A stretch of DNA of 64,000 nt from Lentilactobacillus sp. Marseille-Q4993 (GTDB lineage: Bacteria; Bacillota; Bacilli; Lactobacillales; Lactobacillaceae). The notes beneath the pieces were generated by a model. It made no database searches. It was not told where the DNA came from and saw only the letters and a list, made by a program, of their open reading frames with translations. A program made the translations under genes and the position numbers. This document shows positions 19,043-26,916 of the stretch, piece by piece. Every line of letters starts with the position of its first letter. Within the stretch, counting starts at the first letter, position 1. The stretch is taken from NCBI RefSeq assembly GCF_951230165.1, contig NZ_CATNVB010000004.1:62001-126000 (forward strand), given 5' to 3'.

Positions 19043-19639
19043 ATGAAAAGACCTGATACGATAATTATTGCATCTGCAAATGAACACAAAATAGCCGAAA
19101 TGAAAAAGGCGTTTGAAGACTACGGAGTAACCGTCCAATCATTAAAAGATCATAGTAACGTTGGACCAATCAATGAAAACGGCACAACATTCAAAGAAAA
19201 CGCAGAAATCAAAGCTAGGGCAGTTATGGCTGCCACAGGTAAGCCGGTTGTTGCTGATGATACTGGTTTGGTCGTACCCGCACTGAACGGCGAACCAGGT
19301 ATTCGTTCAGCTAGATATGCTGGGGACCACGATGACAACGCAAATAATGAAAAATTATTGCGTGAACTGCAAGGAAAGTCGGATCGAAGTGCGTACTTTA
19401 CCACTGAACTCGTTTATTTGACTCCTGAGGGAGAAGAAGTAACTGCTGAAGGTAGAATCAACGGAACCATCTTGACTGCCCGTCAGGGTGATAATCAATT
19501 TGGTTATGATCCGTTATTCTACGTTCCAGAAAAGCAAATGACGTTAGCTGAAATGACAATTGAAGAAAAAAACAGTATTAGTCATCGTGGTCGTGCGGTT
19601 ACTCAATTAGTTGGGAAGCTTTCGGAGATGTGGCAATAA
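19043..19639 (+). CDS. rdgB: XTP/dITP pyrophosphatase (RdgB/HAM1 family)
   Basis: Hydrolyses non-canonical purine nucleoside triphosphates (XTP, dITP) to keep them out of DNA and RNA. The 198-aa sequence begins IIIASANEHKIAEMKKAF, with VVADDTGLVVPALNGEPGIRSARYAG, TARQGDNQFGYDPLFYVPE and a late ISHRGRA, the standard HAM1 set. The ATG follows AAGGAGAG. Its stop codon overlaps the start of the next gene (TAATG), indicating translational coupling. Order after murI is the common lactic-acid-bacterial arrangement. Confidence 0.96.
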   Translation: MKRPDTIIIASANEHKIAEMKKAFEDYGVTVQSLKDHSNVGPINENGTTFKENAEIKARAVMAATGKPVVADDTGLVVPALNGEPGIRSARYAGDHDDNANNEKLLRELQGKSDRSAYFTTELVYLTPEGEEVTAEGRINGTILTARQGDNQFGYDPLFYVPEKQMTLAEMTIEEKNSISHRGRAVTQLVGKLSEMWQ

Positions 19640-20163
19640 TGAAGCTGTTAGTAATGAGTGATAGTCATGGTGATGATGAGATAGTTACTGAGTTGATCAG
19701 TAATTATCAAAGCGAGGTTGATGGCATATTTCACTGTGGTGATTCCGAGTTTTCAAAAGATAATCCGTTAGTCGATAGGCTTAATCTGGTGAAGGGCAAT
19801 ATGGACTTTGAAGATTTCCCACCAAGTATTATTCAGACGATTGACAATAATCGAATTTTAATGACTCATGGGCACTTACAAAATGTAAATAATTCGATGC
19901 TTAATTTGACTTTGTTCGGGAAAGAGAACCAAGCCGATATCGTATTATTTGGCCATACTCACCAAGCTTACTGTGAAATGTATCAGGGAATGCTGATTGT
20001 TAATCCTGGCAGTATCTCACAGCCAAGGGGGCAGTTTGCTCAGTATGGCGGACTGTACTGTATTATTGATAAGCGTTCCGATAGTTATCAGATTCAGTAT
20101 TATAATCGTCAATTTGAACCGATTTCCAGTCTTAGTTTTACGGAAAAGGTGAATGGAGGCTAA
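19639..20163 (+). CDS. YfcE/MJ0936-type metallophosphoesterase
   Basis: A 174-aa single-domain metallophosphoesterase. Metal ligands are visible in MSDSHGDDE (motif I, D-x-H), HCGDSEF (II), VKGNMDFE (III, with Met-Asp after the Asn rather than the commoner Cys-Asp), MTHGHL (IV) and FGHTHQA (V). Such enzymes act as phosphodiesterases, but the natural substrate is not known from sequence. ATG 19639 shares its first base with the stop codon of the preceding XTPase. A GTG further upstream at 19630 is rejected because the family starts at MKLLVMSDSHG. Confidence 0.9.
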   Translation: MKLLVMSDSHGDDEIVTELISNYQSEVDGIFHCGDSEFSKDNPLVDRLNLVKGNMDFEDFPPSIIQTIDNNRILMTHGHLQNVNNSMLNLTLFGKENQADIVLFGHTHQAYCEMYQGMLIVNPGSISQPRGQFAQYGGLYCIIDKRSDSYQIQYYNRQFEPISSLSFTEKVNGG

Positions 20164-20171
20164 TCTAGTCA

Positions 20172-20681
20172 ATGATTGATAAACCCATTGAAAACGTACT
20201 CGAACACAGTGGTCGGGATATTGTGATCGATGCCGATTTGGTTGCAACAGTTAACGAGGATAATAATCTAGCTCATGTTTTTTTAGTGTTATCAAAGGTG
20301 AGGTATGCAAAGATTCCCGTGTTAGACAAACACAATCATTTTAAGGGATTAATTTCTCTTTCGATGATTACCCAGAAGATGCTTGATAATCAGGGAATTA
20401 CTGCAGCTCCGCTTGAGAATATTTCCGTCAAAGAAGTAATGCAAACTGACGTGAACACCGTCACAGATTGCCATGACTGGGAAAATATTTTACGGCAACT
20501 AGAGGGTGAAAACTTTTTGCCGTTTGTAGATGATAGTGGTGTTTTTAAGGGCATCATTACTAGGCGGGAAATTATCAAATCAATGAATTACCTTACTCAC
20601 AATTTTGCTAAGCATTACGTGTCAATTCCAGCATATGAACCAAATAAAGCAAAACTTGCGAATTCAAAGAATCGGAAGTAA
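20172..20681 (+). CDS. cbpB: Tandem CBS-domain protein, probable c-di-AMP-binding CbpB
   Basis: A 169-aa protein made almost entirely of two CBS motifs: ALVATVNEDNN-type first motif with YAKIPVLDKHNHFKGLISL, and VKEVMQTDVNTVTD...FLPFVDDSGVFKGIITRREI for the second. The layout and length match CbpB/YkuL, which binds cyclic-di-AMP in Listeria and Bacillus and links it to (p)ppGpp synthesis through Rel. Ligand binding here is inferred. It ends the murI unit; an ORF start at ATG 20172 is nine bases after the previous stop. Confidence 0.82.
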   Translation: MIDKPIENVLEHSGRDIVIDADLVATVNEDNNLAHVFLVLSKVRYAKIPVLDKHNHFKGLISLSMITQKMLDNQGITAAPLENISVKEVMQTDVNTVTDCHDWENILRQLEGENFLPFVDDSGVFKGIITRREIIKSMNYLTHNFAKHYVSIPAYEPNKAKLANSKNRK

Positions 20682-20692
20682 TCAAAAATAAA

Positions 20693-20745
20693 AAGTGCCC
20701 CATAATTGTTAGATTTGTCTAACAATTATGGGGCACTTCAATTTC
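20693..20745. terminator. Very stable 21-bp hairpin terminator between cbpB and mscS
   Basis: A perfect 21-bp inverted repeat (20693-20713 with 20718-20738) closes on the loop TTTG. Read on the reverse strand it is followed by TTTTTATTTTT-like sequence (20682-20692), making it a strong terminator for mscS. In the forward direction it has no T tract beyond the stem, so it may end cbpB by structure or processing. Confidence 0.85.
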
Positions 20746-20809
20746 GACAAACTGAAAATTATTACTACTTTTTTGATTTTTGTGCACGTGTTATATAGCC
20801 TCTTAGTCA

Positions 20810-21673
20810 CTATTTATAAATCATCGGGCTCGGTGCAATTTTAATGTCATTGTCATTAAGTGCTCGGAGATAAAATTTTAAAAATTCGTGTTGTATTTTA
20901 AATTGAGCACCGTTTTTGGTAGTGAAATTAACTTGAATGGCTAGCTTACCATCTGGCAAGGTAACAACACCTAAAACATTAGGCTCCGACAAGATATCTG
21001 AATATTCAGCTACTTTTTCTTTGTTTAGATCATTGATGACTTTTAAGGCTTTGTCAATCGGTGTTTCAGCGACAATTCCGATTTGAACTATCGCCACCAT
21101 ATCGTTTCTGGACATATTAGAAATCGTTTGAATTGAGCGATTAGGAATAAAATTTAGTGTTCCATCATCGGAAACGATTTGAGTTGTTCGTAATCCAACT
21201 GCTACAACAGTACCCTTAATATTATTGATGTTGACGTACTCGCCAACTTCCACTTGCTTTTCAAGCAGGATAAAGAATCCACTCACAATATCAGTGACAA
21301 ATCCTTGGGCACCAAGGCCTAACGCTAGACTAAAGACTCCGGCGCTGGCAATTAGCGTGCCAATTGGTACACCAATTGCGGAAAGAATCCAGTAAAACCA
21401 TAAGAACCAAATTACATACGACAAAACATTGAGTGATAATGCAGTAAAGGTGTCGATTCGTTTTTCGGATACGGACTTTGAATACTTTTCCCGATATTTT
21501 TTAAAAAAGTGAAGAATCAAAACTTTGCTGATTTTTTTTATGATCAGCAGCAAAATTGAGGCCACGACGATGATGCCTATTTTTGAAAGTACAGATTGAA
21601 CGATTGTTTCCCAATCAAAAAGGGAATTGAATTTTTGCCAATTAATTGTTAATTGCATTTTTAATTGCTCCAA
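20810..21673 (-). CDS. MscS family small-conductance mechanosensitive channel
   Basis: A 287-aa inner-membrane channel that releases solutes on hypo-osmotic shock. The N-terminal part has three hydrophobic helices (IGIIVVASILLLIIKKI, LSYVIWFLWFYWILSAIG, and the pore helix LGLGAQGFVTDIVSGFFILLE). These are followed by the beta domain (VEVGEYVNINNIKGTVVAVGLRTT) and an alpha/beta C-terminal vestibule. The Gly/Ala-spaced pore helix is the MscS signature. It is YkuT-like in size. It is transcribed alone on the reverse strand and ends at the 21-bp hairpin. Confidence 0.92.
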   Translation of the reverse strand: MEQLKMQLTINWQKFNSLFDWETIVQSVLSKIGIIVVASILLLIIKKISKVLILHFFKKYREKYSKSVSEKRIDTFTALSLNVLSYVIWFLWFYWILSAIGVPIGTLIASAGVFSLALGLGAQGFVTDIVSGFFILLEKQVEVGEYVNINNIKGTVVAVGLRTTQIVSDDGTLNFIPNRSIQTISNMSRNDMVAIVQIGIVAETPIDKALKVINDLNKEKVAEYSDILSEPNVLGVVTLPDGKLAIQVNFTTKNGAQFKIQHEFLKFYLRALNDNDIKIAPSPMIYK

Positions 21674-21741
21674 TATTATTTATTACCATAATCGTAACAA
21701 ATCAAATTAGGTTTTCAAAGGGCGTCACGAAAACAATTTCA

Positions 21742-21770
21742 TTGTCAAAGAATACTCAGAATGCTATTCT
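21742..21770 (+). promoter_or_regulatory. Promoter of the DUF948/YtxH-like pair
   Basis: TTGTCA (21742-21747), a 17-base spacer and TATTCT (21765-21770) lie 36 bases upstream of the DUF948 gene. Confidence 0.65.
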
Positions 21771-21805
21771 AAAAGTAATATGATGAACAAGAGGGAGGAA
21801 ATATT

Positions 21806-22225
21806 ATGACACTTGGCCAAGTTGCGGGGCTGATTGCAGCTCTTGCATTCCTGTTATTAGTGATTTTCATTGGACTATTTTTATTAAAGATTTCAAGGAC
21901 GTTAACTGAAGTTAATGCTACAGTTCGTTCAGTAACGAGCAACGTTGATGTAATTGCCAAGCAAACTGATAAGATCATGGCTACGTCTAATTCGTTAGTA
22001 AAGGATGTTGACGAAAAGTTAAATATCACAACACCTGTTTTCCAAGCAGCTGCTGATTTGGGTCAGAGCGTTTCTGAACTTAATGATGCTACCAAGAATC
22101 TAACGGAACGGGTTAAGACTTCAGGTAAGAGTGGTGTTAAAGCTGGGGTTGCTGGAACAGTTACTAAGTCAGCTGTTAATGCATTTAAGAAGCACCGTCA
22201 AGCCAAGAAAAATCGGGAGGTTTAG
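21806..22225 (+). CDS. DUF948 domain protein, membrane-anchored
   Basis: A 139-aa protein with one N-terminal transmembrane helix (VAGLIAALAFLLLVIFIGLFLL) followed by a long amphipathic helix with DUF948-like heptads (ISRTLTEVNATVRSVTSNVDVI, ADLGQSVSELNDATKNL) and a basic C-terminus. DUF948 proteins are structurally like methyl-accepting or stress-envelope coiled coils and have no defined function. The strong GGGAGG site precedes ATG 21806. It is paired with the following gene, five bases downstream. Confidence 0.83.
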   Translation: MTLGQVAGLIAALAFLLLVIFIGLFLLKISRTLTEVNATVRSVTSNVDVIAKQTDKIMATSNSLVKDVDEKLNITTPVFQAAADLGQSVSELNDATKNLTERVKTSGKSGVKAGVAGTVTKSAVNAFKKHRQAKKNREV

Positions 22226-22230
22226 AGAAA

Positions 22231-22644
22231 ATGGGTAAGAAAATTGCAGGTGGATTGTTTGCCAGTCTTTTAGGTGCTGGATTATATGCGGCCTACCAAA
22301 AACTAGACCAAGATAAAAAAGATAAGTTGAAAGCGGACTTGAAGGGGACAGCATCTGATTTGAAGGATCGGGCTGTTGATTACGCATTCTATGCTGAGGA
22401 CGCAATTAACGATGCTAAGGAAGTCATTTCTGACTCAATTAAGCAAAGTAATGTAAGCAATGTAATTAGACCTAATAAAGATGCTAAAAAGGCTCAAAAA
22501 GTTGACGACGATACTGATACAGCTGAAGAAGTTGATATTGTTGTCGATGCAGAAGATGCAATTGGCAGTGAAGGCCAGGAAGTTAAGGATACCGACACGG
22601 TTATCTTTTACCCTGGTAAACCAAATCCAGTCAAGGCATTTTAG
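22231..22644 (+). CDS. YtxH-like small envelope protein, function unknown
   Basis: A 137-aa protein that starts MGKKIAGGLFASLLGAGLYAAYQ, a glycine-rich hydrophobic helix as in YtxH-type proteins. A Lys/Asp-rich amphipathic helix (about 30-80) and a very acidic C-terminal half (DDDTDTAEEVDIVVDAEDAI) follow. I do not recognise a catalytic motif. The pairing with a DUF948 protein is typical of Firmicutes envelope-stress gene pairs, so a membrane-associated stress role is a guess. GGGAGG (22215-22220) serves the ATG. A bidirectional terminator follows. Confidence 0.72.
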   Translation: MGKKIAGGLFASLLGAGLYAAYQKLDQDKKDKLKADLKGTASDLKDRAVDYAFYAEDAINDAKEVISDSIKQSNVSNVIRPNKDAKKAQKVDDDTDTAEEVDIVVDAEDAIGSEGQEVKDTDTVIFYPGKPNPVKAF

Positions 22645-22654
22645 GACGTTAATA

Positions 22655-22690
22655 AAAAGGCCGCTGAGTGAAAACTCAGTGGCCTTTTCT
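22655..22690. terminator. Bidirectional terminator between the YtxH-like gene and pepQ
   Basis: A stem of about 15 bp (22655-22669 with 22674-22688, one G-U) with loop GAAA has A residues at its left and T residues at its right edge. It serves both convergent genes. Confidence 0.93.
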
Positions 22691-22697
22691 AGTATCA

Positions 22698-23795
22698 TTA
22701 ATCTACGTATTGAAGTTCTTTTGTGGTGTGGGTGAATGGTTCACAACCATTTTCGGTTACGTATACACAATCTTCAATTCTGACACCGGCAACTTCTGGA
22801 ATGTAAATTCCAGGTTCAATTGAGAAACACATTCCTGGTTGAAGTTCCATTTTGTTGCCTTCCATGATTGATGGGAATTCATGTTCACTCATGCCCATTC
22901 CATGACCAAGTCTGTGAATGAAGTATTCACCGTATCCAGCCTTATCAATGACGTCACGAGCAATTTTGTCAAGCTCCTCAGCAGTCATTCCTGGCTTTAC
23001 AGCTGATTGAGCGGTGAGTTGGGCTTCAAGACAAACCTTATAAATGTCCATCGACTTGTCATCGGGCTTACCAATAGCAACAGTTCGTGATGCGTCACTA
23101 ATATAACCGTCCCAAACAGTTCCTAAATCAAATAATACTAATTGATTGTTTTCAATTTTTCTTGTTGAAGTTGCACCGTGGGGTTCAGCTGCATGGGCGC
23201 CAGCTTGGACAAGAGTATCAAAACTCATTTCCATGATTCCTTCATTTTTAAGGTCAAACTCAAGTTTAGCTGCAACTGCAGACTCAGCTACACCTTGTCT
23301 TGCGGCTTCAAATCCTTGTTTAAAAGCAAAGTCAGCCCACTTTCCGGCGATTTTCAGTTTTTCAATTTCATCATTAGACTTAATCAATCTCATTTGTTCA
23401 ATAAATGGGGTTAAATTAAGATCAAAGTGGGAGTCAGGAAGAACGGATTGAAGTTTTTCAATTCTATCGACGACAAGTGAAGTTTTTTCAATTGCAACTG
23501 CATTTTCAGAAACCTGACGTGAATGTATTTGGTCTGCAATCATTTTCCATGGATTTTCATGGTCAAGATAACCGTAAACTGGATGTGAAAAACCAGTTTC
23601 TTTAATCGCTTGAACTTCAAGGGCAGGAGCAAAAATAAATGGTTCAGAATCCTTGAATACGACTAGCATTAGTACTCGTTCGATTGGATCGCTGTAAAAA
23701 GAAGTAAGGTATTGAATCGTTTTTGGATCACTTATCAAAGCCATATCTTGCTTGTTTTTTACAAGCCAATCTTGAATTTGTTGGATTTTGTCCAC
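22698..23795 (-). CDS. pepQ: Xaa-Pro dipeptidase (prolidase) PepQ
   Basis: M24-family metallopeptidase that cleaves Xaa-Pro dipeptides, important for casein and protein use in lactic acid bacteria. All five metal ligands are visible in the C-terminal pita-bread domain: LFDLGTVWDGYISDASRTV (two Asp), IHRLGHGMGMSEHEFP (His), MCFSIEPGIYIP (Glu) and VRIEDCVYV (Glu). The N-terminal creatinase-like domain spans about 1-120. GTG at 23795 is chosen because GAGGTG lies six bases upstream; an in-frame GTG at 23804 is part of that site. It is divergent from ccpA, with a cre site between them. Confidence 0.94.
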   Translation of the reverse strand: MDKIQQIQDWLVKNKQDMALISDPKTIQYLTSFYSDPIERVLMLVVFKDSEPFIFAPALEVQAIKETGFSHPVYGYLDHENPWKMIADQIHSRQVSENAVAIEKTSLVVDRIEKLQSVLPDSHFDLNLTPFIEQMRLIKSNDEIEKLKIAGKWADFAFKQGFEAARQGVAESAVAAKLEFDLKNEGIMEMSFDTLVQAGAHAAEPHGATSTRKIENNQLVLFDLGTVWDGYISDASRTVAIGKPDDKSMDIYKVCLEAQLTAQSAVKPGMTAEELDKIARDVIDKAGYGEYFIHRLGHGMGMSEHEFPSIMEGNKMELQPGMCFSIEPGIYIPEVAGVRIEDCVYVTENGCEPFTHTTKELQYVD

Positions 23796-23887
23796 ACAAA
23801 ACACCTCTTTTTTAGAATATGTTCAGTATAGCACAACGAATTATAGCTTTTTCTTGAAAAAAGGAAAATGATAGTTTATAGTTGTCT

Positions 23888-23901
23888 TGAAAACGTTTTC
23901 A
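23888..23901. promoter_or_regulatory. cre site (CcpA-binding) in the pepQ-ccpA gap
   Basis: TGAAAACGTTTTCA is a perfect palindrome and fits the catabolite-responsive element consensus TGWNANCGNTNWCA at every position. It lies just upstream of the ccpA -35 (23904) and about 93 bases upstream of pepQ. It could mediate ccpA autoregulation and CcpA control of pepQ. Confidence 0.92.
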
Positions 23902-23903
23902 AA

Positions 23904-23932
23904 TTGCTATGAGTCGTTAAATTTGATATATT
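23904..23932 (+). promoter_or_regulatory. ccpA promoter
   Basis: TTGCTA (23904-23909), a 17-base spacer and TATATT (23927-23932) start three bases after the cre site, so a bound CcpA would touch RNA polymerase at the -35 region. Confidence 0.68.
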
Positions 23933-23991
23933 TGATAGTGTTTTGAAAACAAAATGAAAACAGATTGTGTCTTCAAGAAAGGGCTATCACT

Positions 23992-24993
23992 ATGGAAAAA
24001 CAAACAATTACGATTTATGACGTAGCTCGTGAAGCCAATGTGTCAATGGCGACGGTTTCTCGGGTGGTTAACGGTAACAGTAATGTAAAGCCGGCAACCA
24101 GAAAAAAAGTACTAGAGGTTATTGAAAAATTAGACTACCGACCAAACGCTGTTGCACGTGGGTTGGCAAGTAAAAAGACTACTACCGTTGGGGTTATCGT
24201 ACCCGATGTTACTGATTTATATTTCTCAGCATTAGCTCGGGGAATCGATGATGTCGCTTCAATGTACAAATATAACATTATTTTGACTAACTCAGATTCG
24301 AATGTTGAGAAGGAAAAGACTGTCCTTAACACACTCTTATCAAAGCAAGTTGATGGGATTATCTTCATGGGAAACACAATCACTGATGACTTGAGAAATG
24401 AGTTTAAACGGACTAAAACGCCAATCGTATTAGCCGGTTCGGTTGATGATCAAAATATCAACCCAAGTGTTAATATTGATTACGTTGCGGCGGTTCAAGA
24501 AGAGGTTAAAAATTTAATCGATCGGGGTAACAAACGGGTTGCGTTTGTTTGCGGTCCACTAGATCAGGCTATTAATTCTAAGTATCGATTGAAGGGATAT
24601 AAGCAAGCCTTGAAAGAGGCTGGAATTCCGTTCGATGATAAGTTGGTATTTGAAACTGACGATACCTATAAAACAGGAACATTGCTCCAACCAGCATTGG
24701 TTTCAGCAAATGCAACGGCTGCAATGGTGACCGATGACGAGTTAACCGCAGGGATTATTAACGGGATGACGGATGCAGGAGTTAGTGTTCCAGGTGAGTT
24801 TGAAGTTATTACCAGTAACGACACGAAACTTACTGAGATGATAAGGCCAAAGATGTCATCGATTACTCAGCCTTTGTATGATATTGGTGCCGTTGCCATG
24901 CGACTTTTAACAAAGTTGATGAATAATGAGGAAGTAAGTGAGAAGAACGTCTTGCTCCCATATGGTTTAATGAAACGGGAATCAACTAAGTAG
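23992..24993 (+). CDS. ccpA: Catabolite control protein A
   Basis: LacI-family global regulator of carbon metabolism that binds cre sites with HPr-Ser-P. The N-terminal helix-turn-helix is complete (TIYDVAREANVSMATVSRVV, then NGNSNVKPATRKKVLEVI). The hinge RPNAVARGLASKKTTTVGV leads to the periplasmic-binding-like core (VIVPDVTDLYFSALARGID), whose length and sequence are those of CcpA. ATG 23992 is preceded by AGAAAGGG; a TTG at 23965 is in frame but has no supporting site. Its place divergent from pepQ is the standard lactobacillar locus. The cre in front implies autoregulation. Confidence 0.96.
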   Translation: MEKQTITIYDVAREANVSMATVSRVVNGNSNVKPATRKKVLEVIEKLDYRPNAVARGLASKKTTTVGVIVPDVTDLYFSALARGIDDVASMYKYNIILTNSDSNVEKEKTVLNTLLSKQVDGIIFMGNTITDDLRNEFKRTKTPIVLAGSVDDQNINPSVNIDYVAAVQEEVKNLIDRGNKRVAFVCGPLDQAINSKYRLKGYKQALKEAGIPFDDKLVFETDDTYKTGTLLQPALVSANATAAMVTDDELTAGIINGMTDAGVSVPGEFEVITSNDTKLTEMIRPKMSSITQPLYDIGAVAMRLLTKLMNNEEVSEKNVLLPYGLMKRESTK

Positions 24994-25007
24994 CATTCTT
25001 ATAACTG

Positions 25008-25036
25008 TTGAAATAGGCTGTAAAGCATGATAATAT
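25008..25036 (+). promoter_or_regulatory. yebC promoter
   Basis: TTGAAA (25008-25013), a 17-base spacer and TAATAT (25031-25036) lie about 52 bases before yebC. Confidence 0.7.
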
Positions 25037-25087
25037 AATTTTGTTCGCGTAAACGCTGTACAAAAACTTAAGAAAAGAGGAGTCGTA

Positions 25088-25816
25088 ATGTCAGGACATT
25101 CAAAATGGCATAACATTCAAGGACGTAAAAATGCCCAAGATGCTAAGCGTGGAAAAATTTTCCAAAAGATCTCACGTGATTTATATCAAGCCGCTAAAGC
25201 AGGTGATCCTGATCCAGACAACAATCCTCAACTTCGTTTGGTAATGGAAAAAGCTAGAGCCGCTAACATGCCTAAGGATAACGTTCAACGCGCTATCGAT
25301 AAGGCTTCAGGTCTTGGCGGAGCTAAGTTCGAAGAAATCACTTACGAAGGATACGGTCCTGGTGGTACTGCCATCATGGTTTCAGCTTTGACTGATAATA
25401 AAAACAGAACAGCTGCCGCAATCCGTTCAGCTTTCACTCATCATGGTGGAACTCTTGGAACCAGTGGTTCAGTTGCTTACATGTTTGACCGTAAAGGCTA
25501 CATCGTAGTTCTTCGCGATGGTTTAGATACTGACGAAGATACTATGTTGATGGATGCTCTCGATGCCGGTGCCGATGATATGAAGACTTCAGATGATGCA
25601 TTTGAAATTTTCACAGATTCATCAGCTCTTGTTGGTGCTACAGATGCATTACAAGCTAAGGGATACGATTTGGATACTGCTGAGGTTCGTTTGTTCCCAG
25701 AAACTACTACTGAAGTTCCTGAAGACAAAATCTCACAATACACTGGTTTAATTGACGAGCTAGAAGACAATGATGATGTTCAAGATGTCTACGAAGCAGC
25801 CACGATGCCAGAATAA
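25088..25816 (+). CDS. yebC: YebC/PmpR family protein (DNA-binding regulator or translation factor)
   Basis: The 242-aa protein starts [22 protein letters not shown], the invariant YebC signature, and continues with [23 protein letters not shown] and [18 protein letters not shown]. The family was long annotated as transcriptional regulators, and more recent work indicates a role in relieving ribosome stalling at proline-rich sequences. Both possibilities remain for this gene. It is monocistronic, with a good promoter, an AAGAGGAG ribosome-binding site and a terminator after it. Its rather even codon use suggests high expression. Confidence 0.93.
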   Translation: MSGHSKWHNIQGRKNAQDAKRGKIFQKISRDLYQAAKAGDPDPDNNPQLRLVMEKARAANMPKDNVQRAIDKASGLGGAKFEEITYEGYGPGGTAIMVSALTDNKNRTAAAIRSAFTHHGGTLGTSGSVAYMFDRKGYIVVLRDGLDTDEDTMLMDALDAGADDMKTSDDAFEIFTDSSALVGATDALQAKGYDLDTAEVRLFPETTTEVPEDKISQYTGLIDELEDNDDVQDVYEAATMPE

Positions 25817-25831
25817 TAAGTCATATTGGAA

Positions 25832-25857
25832 GTCACCCAGATAGGGTGGCTTTTTTT
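25832..25857 (+). terminator. Terminator after yebC
   Basis: GTCACCC and GGGTGGC form a 7-bp stem (one G-U) around AGATA, followed by seven T residues. Confidence 0.9.
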
Positions 25858-25941
25858 GTTTGCAAAAATTCACAACTTTTTTATTTTCCAGAAAGATTAT
25901 TACTTGAGCAGTGCGGAGTTAACTTATGGAAGGTGAAAGAA

Positions 25942-26916
25942 GTGAACATTGAAGTGAAAGCAAATGAAATCATCAAAAAGGCGACAGAGTTACATGCAAG
26001 TGATATTTATATTTTGCCCAATGATGATATGTATTCAGTGAAATTTCAGTCTGGTGAAAATATTGGTGAGGCAATGTTACTAGGCTGGGAAATCGCTGAA
26101 AGGTTGATTAATTTTTTTAAATATTCAGCTGGGATGGCAGTTAGTGAAAAGCGACGCCCTCAAACAGGACACATAGAGTGGCAACTTAAAGACAATGTAT
26201 ATTTTTTGAGGTTTTCGGTCGTTGGTGATTTTAAAGGCAACGAGTCCTTAGTGATAAGGATTATTTATGATGCTACGGCTGGGGAACTTGGCTTTTTTGA
26301 TGAAACTGTGATTAGTCAAATTGTTGATTTATCCAAGCAACGAGGACTGGTTGTGTTTTCTGGGCCCACGGGATCTGGCAAAACAAGCACAATTTATGAA
26401 GTAGCTAGATTGTTCGCAATAAAGGATATTGTGATGACAATTGAAGATCCTGTTGAAGTAAGGCAGAATTCGTTTATTCAGCTTCAAGTGAATCGTGAGG
26501 CTGGCATGACATACCCAAATCTTATTAAGTTGGGGTTGAGGCATCGCCCGGGAGTTTTCATTATTGGAGAAATAAGGGATGAGGAAACGGCTGCAGCAGC
26601 AATCCAGGCAGCCTTGACTGGTCACTTAGTTCTAACCACTATTCACGCTCAGAACCCCTTTGGTGTAATTCAGCGACTTAGGCAATTAGATGCTAGTGAA
26701 ATATTTATCGATCAAGCTTTGAATGCAGTGGTGTACCAAAGGTTGGTACCAACAATTGATGACAGTCTGAAAGCAAATGTCGTAATTGAAACAGCAAAGT
26801 CGATTAGTTTAGCAACGAAAAAGTACGATTGGCATAAGTGGCAGCAAGGACTATTTTTGGCGTTAGAAGAGGGAGAAATTGATGAGTATCAGTATGAAAA
26901 ATTCAAAACGGGTTAA
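25942..26916 (+). CDS. comGA: Competence type IV pilus assembly ATPase ComGA
   Basis: Cytoplasmic traffic ATPase of the PulE/VirB11 type that powers assembly of the DNA-uptake pilus. Seen: Walker A GPTGSGKTSTIYE (about residue 140), the Asp box with MTIEDPVE, Walker B IIGEIRDEETAAAA, and the His box LTGHLVLTTIHAQNP. GTG 25942 lies six bases after AGGTG and gives MNIEVKANEIIKKATELHASDIY, the family start; the reading frame upstream is fortuitous. At 324 aa the length is normal. First gene of the comG operon; I see no convincing vegetative promoter, which fits competence-specific control. Confidence 0.94.
   Translation: MNIEVKANEIIKKATELHASDIYILPNDDMYSVKFQSGENIGEAMLLGWEIAERLINFFKYSAGMAVSEKRRPQTGHIEWQLKDNVYFLRFSVVGDFKGNESLVIRIIYDATAGELGFFDETVISQIVDLSKQRGLVVFSGPTGSGKTSTIYEVARLFAIKDIVMTIEDPVEVRQNSFIQLQVNREAGMTYPNLIKLGLRHRPGVFIIGEIRDEETAAAAIQAALTGHLVLTTIHAQNPFGVIQRLRQLDASEIFIDQALNAVVYQRLVPTIDDSLKANVVIETAKSISLATKKYDWHKWQQGLFLALEEGEIDEYQYEKFKTG

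Noticed and set aside
23816-23828. GAATATGTTC upstream of pepQ as a LexA box
   Set aside because: The two half-sites are only two bases apart rather than four, so it does not fit the box.
25045-25066. cre-like sequence GCGTAAACGCTGTACA upstream of yebC
   Set aside because: Aligned to the cre consensus it fails at the first base and at the last two conserved positions; probably chance.
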